From Chrysopilus asiliformis (lineage: Eukaryota; Arthropoda; Insecta; Diptera; Rhagionidae), in assembly GCA_964034945.1 (NCBI GenBank), contig OZ035964.1, positions 10,801,544 to 10,865,543 of the forward strand: 64,000 bases of DNA. Reading direction: 5' to 3'. A model generated the notes under the pieces. It searched no databases and was not told the DNA's origin. It saw nothing but the letters and a program-made list of their open reading frames with translations. Positions 60,631 to 64,000 of the stretch are shown piece after piece. The position numbers and the translations under genes were made by a program. The first letter of the stretch is position 1; the number at the start of each line of letters is the position of its first letter.

Positions 60631-62322
60631 TCAAATCAAATGAAAACTTCCAAATTGGAATTTTTCGAAATTTTTTTGATTTTTCTTGCTGCCGGCCACT
60701 AGCCTGGTAGAGTTTTTTCGGATTTCAAATCAAATGAAAACTTCCAAATTGGAATTTTTCGAAATTTTTTTGATTTTTCTTGCTGCCGGGCGCTAGCCTG
60801 GTAGAGTTTTTTCGGATTTCAAATCAAATGAAAACTTCCAAATTGGAATTCTTCGAAATTTTTTTGATTTTTCTTGCTGCCGGCCGCTAGCCTGGTAGAG
60901 TTTTTTCGGATTTCAAATCAAATGAAAACTTCCAAATTGGAATTTTTCGAAATTTTTTTGATTTTTCTTGCTGCCGGCTGCTAGCCTGGTAGAGTTTTTT
61001 CGGATTTCAAATCAAATGAAAACTTCCAAATTGGAATTTTTCGAAATTTTTTTGATTTTTCTTGCTGTCGGCCGCTAGCCTGGTAGAGTTTTTTCGGATT
61101 TCAAATCAAATGAAAACTTCCAAATTGGAATTTTTCGAAATTTTTTTGATTTTTCTTGCTGCCGGCCACTAGCCTGGTAGAGTTTTTTCGGATTTCAAAT
61201 CAAATGAAAACTTCCAAATTGGAATTTTTCGAAATTTTTTTGATTTTTCTTGCTGCCGGGCGCTAGCCTGGTAGAGTTTTTTCGGATTTCAAATCAAATG
61301 AAAACTTCCAAATTGGAATAATTCGAAATTTTTTTGATTTTTCTTGCTGCCGGCTGCTAGCCTGGTAGAGTTTTTTCGGATTTCAAATCAAATGAAAACT
61401 TCCAAATTGGAATTCTTCGAAATTTTTTTGATTTTTCTTTCTGCCGGCTGCTAGCCTGGTAGAGTTTTTTCGGATTTCAAATCAAATGAAAACTTCCAAA
61501 TTGGAATTTTTCGAAATTTTTTTGATTTTTCTTGCTGCCGGCTGCTAGCCTGGTAGAGTTTTTTCGGATTTCAAATCAAATGAAAACTTCCAAATTGGAA
61601 TTCTTCGAAATTTTTTTGATTTTTCTTGCTGCCGGCCGCTAGCCTGGTAGAGTTTTTTCGGATTTCAAATCAAATGAAAACTTCCAAATTGGAATTTTTC
61701 GAAATTTTTTTGATTTTTCTTGCTGCCGGCCGCTAGCCTGGTAGAGTTTTTTCGGATTTCAAATCAAATGAAAACTTCCAAATTGGAATTTTTCGAAATT
61801 TTTTTGATTTTTCTTGCTGCCGGCCGCTAGCCTGGTAGAGTTTTTTCGGATTTGAAATCAAATGAAAACTTCCAAATTGGAATTTTTCGAAATTTTTTTG
61901 ATTTTTCTTGCTGCCGGCCGCTAGCCTGGTAGAGTTTTTTCGGATTTCAAATCAAATTAAAACTTCCAAATTGGAATTTTTCGAAATTTTTTTGATTTTT
62001 CTTGCTGCCGGCCGCTAGCCTGGTAGAGTTTTTTCGGATTTCAAATCAAATGAAAACTTCCAAATTGGAATTCTTCGAAATTTTTTTGATTTTTCTTGCT
62101 GCCGGCTGCTAGCCTGGTAGAGTTTTTTCGGATTTCAAATCAAATGAAAACTTCCAAATTGGAATTTTTCGAAATTTTTTTGATTTTTCTTGCTGCCGGC
62201 CGCTAGCCTGGTAGAGTTTTTTCGGATTTCAAATCAAATGAAAACTTCCAAATTGGAATTTTTCGAAATTTTTTTGATTTTTCTTGCTGCCGGCTGCTAG
62301 CCTGGTAGAGTTTTTTCGGATT
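60631..62322 (+). repeat. 18-mer HOR, copy 1 (1692 bp)
   Basis: The order is CAC core, GGGCGC core, Cc, Tt, CTGTCGG monomer, CAC, GGGCGC, At, Ct with CTTTCTG, Tt, Cc, Tc, Tc, G-Tc, T12 monomer, Ct, Tc, Tt. Length 1692 equals 18 x 94 with no indel. Within it the CAC-GGGCGC pair occurs twice, 470 bp apart, showing an older 5-mer duplication nested in the HOR. Confidence 0.95.
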
Positions 62323-64000
62323 TCAAATCAAATGAAAACTTCCAAATTGGAATTTTTCGAAATTTTTTTGATTTTTCTTGCTGCCGGCCACTAGCCTGGT
62401 AGAGTTTTTTCGGATTTCAAATCAAATGAAAACTTCCAAATTGGAATTTTTCGAAATTTTTTTGATTTTTCTTGCTGCCGGGCGCTAGCCTGGTAGAGTT
62501 TTTTCGGATTTCAAATCAAATGAAAACTTCCAAATTGGAATTCTTCGAAATTTTTTTGATTTTTCTTGCTGCCGGCCGCTAGCCTGGTAGAGTTTTTTCG
62601 GATTTCAAATCAAATGAAAACTTCCAAATTGGAATTTTTCGAAATTTTTTTGATTTTTCTTGCTGCCGGCTGCTAGCCTGGTAGAGTTTTTTCGGATTTC
62701 AAATCAAATGAAAACTTCCAAATTGGAATTTTTCGAAATTTTTTTGATTTTTCTTGCTGTCGGCCGCTAGCCTGGTAGAGTTTTTTCGGATTTCAAATCA
62801 AATGAAAACTTCCAAATTGGAATTTTTCGAAATTTTTTTGATTTTTCTTGCTGCCGGCCACTAGCCTGGTAGAGTTTTTTCGGATTTCAAATCAAATGAA
62901 AACTTCCAAATTGGAATTTTTCGAAATTTTTTTGATTTTTCTTGCTGCCGGGCGCTAGCCTGGTAGAGTTTTTTCGGATTTCAAATCAAATGAAAACTTC
63001 CAAATTGGAATAATTCGAAATTTTTTTGATTTTTCTTGCTGCCGGCTGCTAGCCTGGTAGAGTTTTTTCGGATTTCAAATCAAATGAAAACTTCCAAATT
63101 GGAATTCTTCGAAATTTTTTTGATTTTTCTTTCTGCCGGCTGCTAGCCTGGTAGAGTTTTTTCGGATTTCAAATCAAATGAAAACTTCCAAATTGGAATT
63201 TTTCGAAATTTTTTTGATTTTTCTTGCTGCCGGCTGCTAGCCTGGTAGAGTTTTTTCGGATTTCAAATCAAATGAAAACTTCCAAATTGGAATTCTTCGA
63301 AATTTTTTTGATTTTTCTTGCTGCCGGCCGCTAGCCTGGTAGAGTTTTTTCGGATTTCAAATCAAATGAAAACTTCCAAATTGGAATTTTTCGAAATTTT
63401 TTTGATTTTTCTTGCTGCCGGCCGCTAGCCTGGTAGAGTTTTTTCGGATTTCAAATCAAATGAAAACTTCCAAATTGGAATTTTTCGAAATTTTTTTGAT
63501 TTTTCTTGCTGCCGGCCGCTAGCCTGGTAGAGTTTTTTCGGATTTGAAATCAAATGAAAACTTCCAAATTGGAATTTTTCGAAATTTTTTTGATTTTTCT
63601 TGCTGCCGGCCGCTAGCCTGGTAGAGTTTTTTCGGATTTCAAATCAAATTAAAACTTCCAAATTGGAATTTTTCGAAATTTTTTTGATTTTTCTTGCTGC
63701 CGGCCGCTAGCCTGGTAGAGTTTTTTCGGATTTCAAATCAAATGAAAACTTCCAAATTGGAATTCTTCGAAATTTTTTTGATTTTTCTTGCTGCCGGCTG
63801 CTAGCCTGGTAGAGTTTTTTCGGATTTCAAATCAAATGAAAACTTCCAAATTGGAATTTTTCGAAATTTTTTTGATTTTTCTTGCTGCCGGCCGCTAGCC
63901 TGGTAGAGTTTTTTCGGATTTCAAATCAAATGAAAACTTCCAAATTGGAATTTTTCGAAATTTTTTTGATTTTTCTTGCTGCCGGCTGCTAGCCTGGTAG
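62323..64000 (+). repeat. 18-mer HOR, copy 2, cut by window edge
   Basis: Every marker of copy 1 recurs 1692 bp later: CAC (60698/62390), CTTTCTG (61437/63129) and AAATTAAAAC (61958/63650). I saw no marker that differs between the copies. Only about 14 bases of the unit are missing at the window end, so the HOR may continue beyond it. Confidence 0.95.

Larger units (their letters stand above)
1..64000 (+). repeat. 94-bp satellite array filling the window
   Basis: TCAAATC recurs at 1, 95, 189 and so on, giving a period of exactly 94 bp with all copies head to tail in one orientation. The monomer has A/T tracts at 1-54, a GC-rich core at 55-82 (CTTGCTGCCGGC through CCTGGTAGAG), and a T run plus CGGATT at 83-94. 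It carries four CpGs, at 36, 63, 67 and 89. Most copies differ from the consensus only at a handful of recurrent sites, so the array is strongly homogenised. I estimate about 685 copies, allowing for the truncated monomers. No stretch departs from the repeat, so there is no gene desert to describe separately: every base is satellite. The family name and host are not recognised. Both ends are cut by the window edge. Confidence 0.99.

Noticed and set aside
1..64000. CRISPR array
   Set aside because: The repeats are contiguous 94-bp units that are nearly identical throughout; there are no variable unique spacers.
1..64000. Centromere satellite with a CENP-B box
   Set aside because: I looked for a TTCGTTGGAA-type box. 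TTCGAA and TTGGAA occur but not in that arrangement, and sequence alone cannot show centromere function.
1..64000. Rho-independent or Pol III terminators at the T runs
   Set aside because: T5, T6 and T7 runs are in every monomer as part of the repeat. They are not preceded by a convincing GC hairpin, and there is no gene to terminate.
1..64000. Mobile element or inverted repeat ends inside the array
   Set aside because: No stretch deviates from the satellite for more than a few bases, no inverted monomers are seen, and the only abrupt join (6878/6879) is satellite on both sides.
1..64000. Telomeric repeats or rDNA at the array edge
   Set aside because: No TTAGGC, TTAGGG or similar telomere-type runs and no rRNA-like sequence are present; the window starts and ends within monomers.

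Overview
The whole 64 kb window is one uninterrupted tandem array (satellite DNA). The basic unit is 94 bp and is always in the same orientation. I estimate about 685 copies, from the window length after correcting for the short and indel-bearing monomers I could place. I see no unique sequence, transposon, RNA gene, CRISPR array or credible protein-coding gene, and the array runs off both ends. Positions inside the monomer are numbered here with position 1 at the T of TCAAATC. The window happens to begin at position 1.

The monomer has two parts. About 66 of its 94 bp (positions 1-54 and 83-94) are AT-rich, roughly 21% GC, and built of A and T tracts. Positions 55-82 form a GC-rich core of roughly 68% GC, containing GCCGGC and GCTAGC. 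Overall GC is about 35%, and the + strand is T-rich. The organism is very probably a eukaryote, because an array this large and this homogenised is typical of eukaryotic heterochromatin or subtelomeres. The TTTTTCGAAATTTTT-like texture reminds me of Caenorhabditis-type nematode repeats, but this is a weak impression and I do not name a species.

A few variable sites make the array readable. Position 2 is C or G (code G when changed). Position 8 is A or G. Position 12 is G, A or T. Position 14 is A or G. Position 25 is T or C. Positions 32-33 are TT, TC or AA (codes T, C, A). Positions 67-69 are CGC, TGC, TAC, CGG or CAC (codes c, t, a, g, and 'CAC'). The T run at 83-88 is 6 or 7 long (T7). Read as strings of these codes, the window splits into domains. 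1-6878 has private variants G14 and C25 and 69-bp and 44-bp deleted monomers. 6879-18421 has T and C types with scattered G8 monomers. 18422-29031 is mixed, with paralogous blocks. 29032-57811 has higher-order repeats (HORs) of 13 and 14 monomers built from shared modules. 57812-64000 ends in two copies of an 18-monomer HOR of 1692 bp.

The genetics of the window is therefore its turnover. Unequal exchange, amplification of multi-monomer blocks and short-tract exchange are recorded as nested duplications of 4, 5, 9, 10, 13, 14, 18 and more than 25 monomers, plus homologous blocks separated by 5 to 33 kb. No novel coding system is present. The interest lies in the layered higher-order structure, the sharp domain boundary at 6878/6879, and the spread of a deleted monomer.
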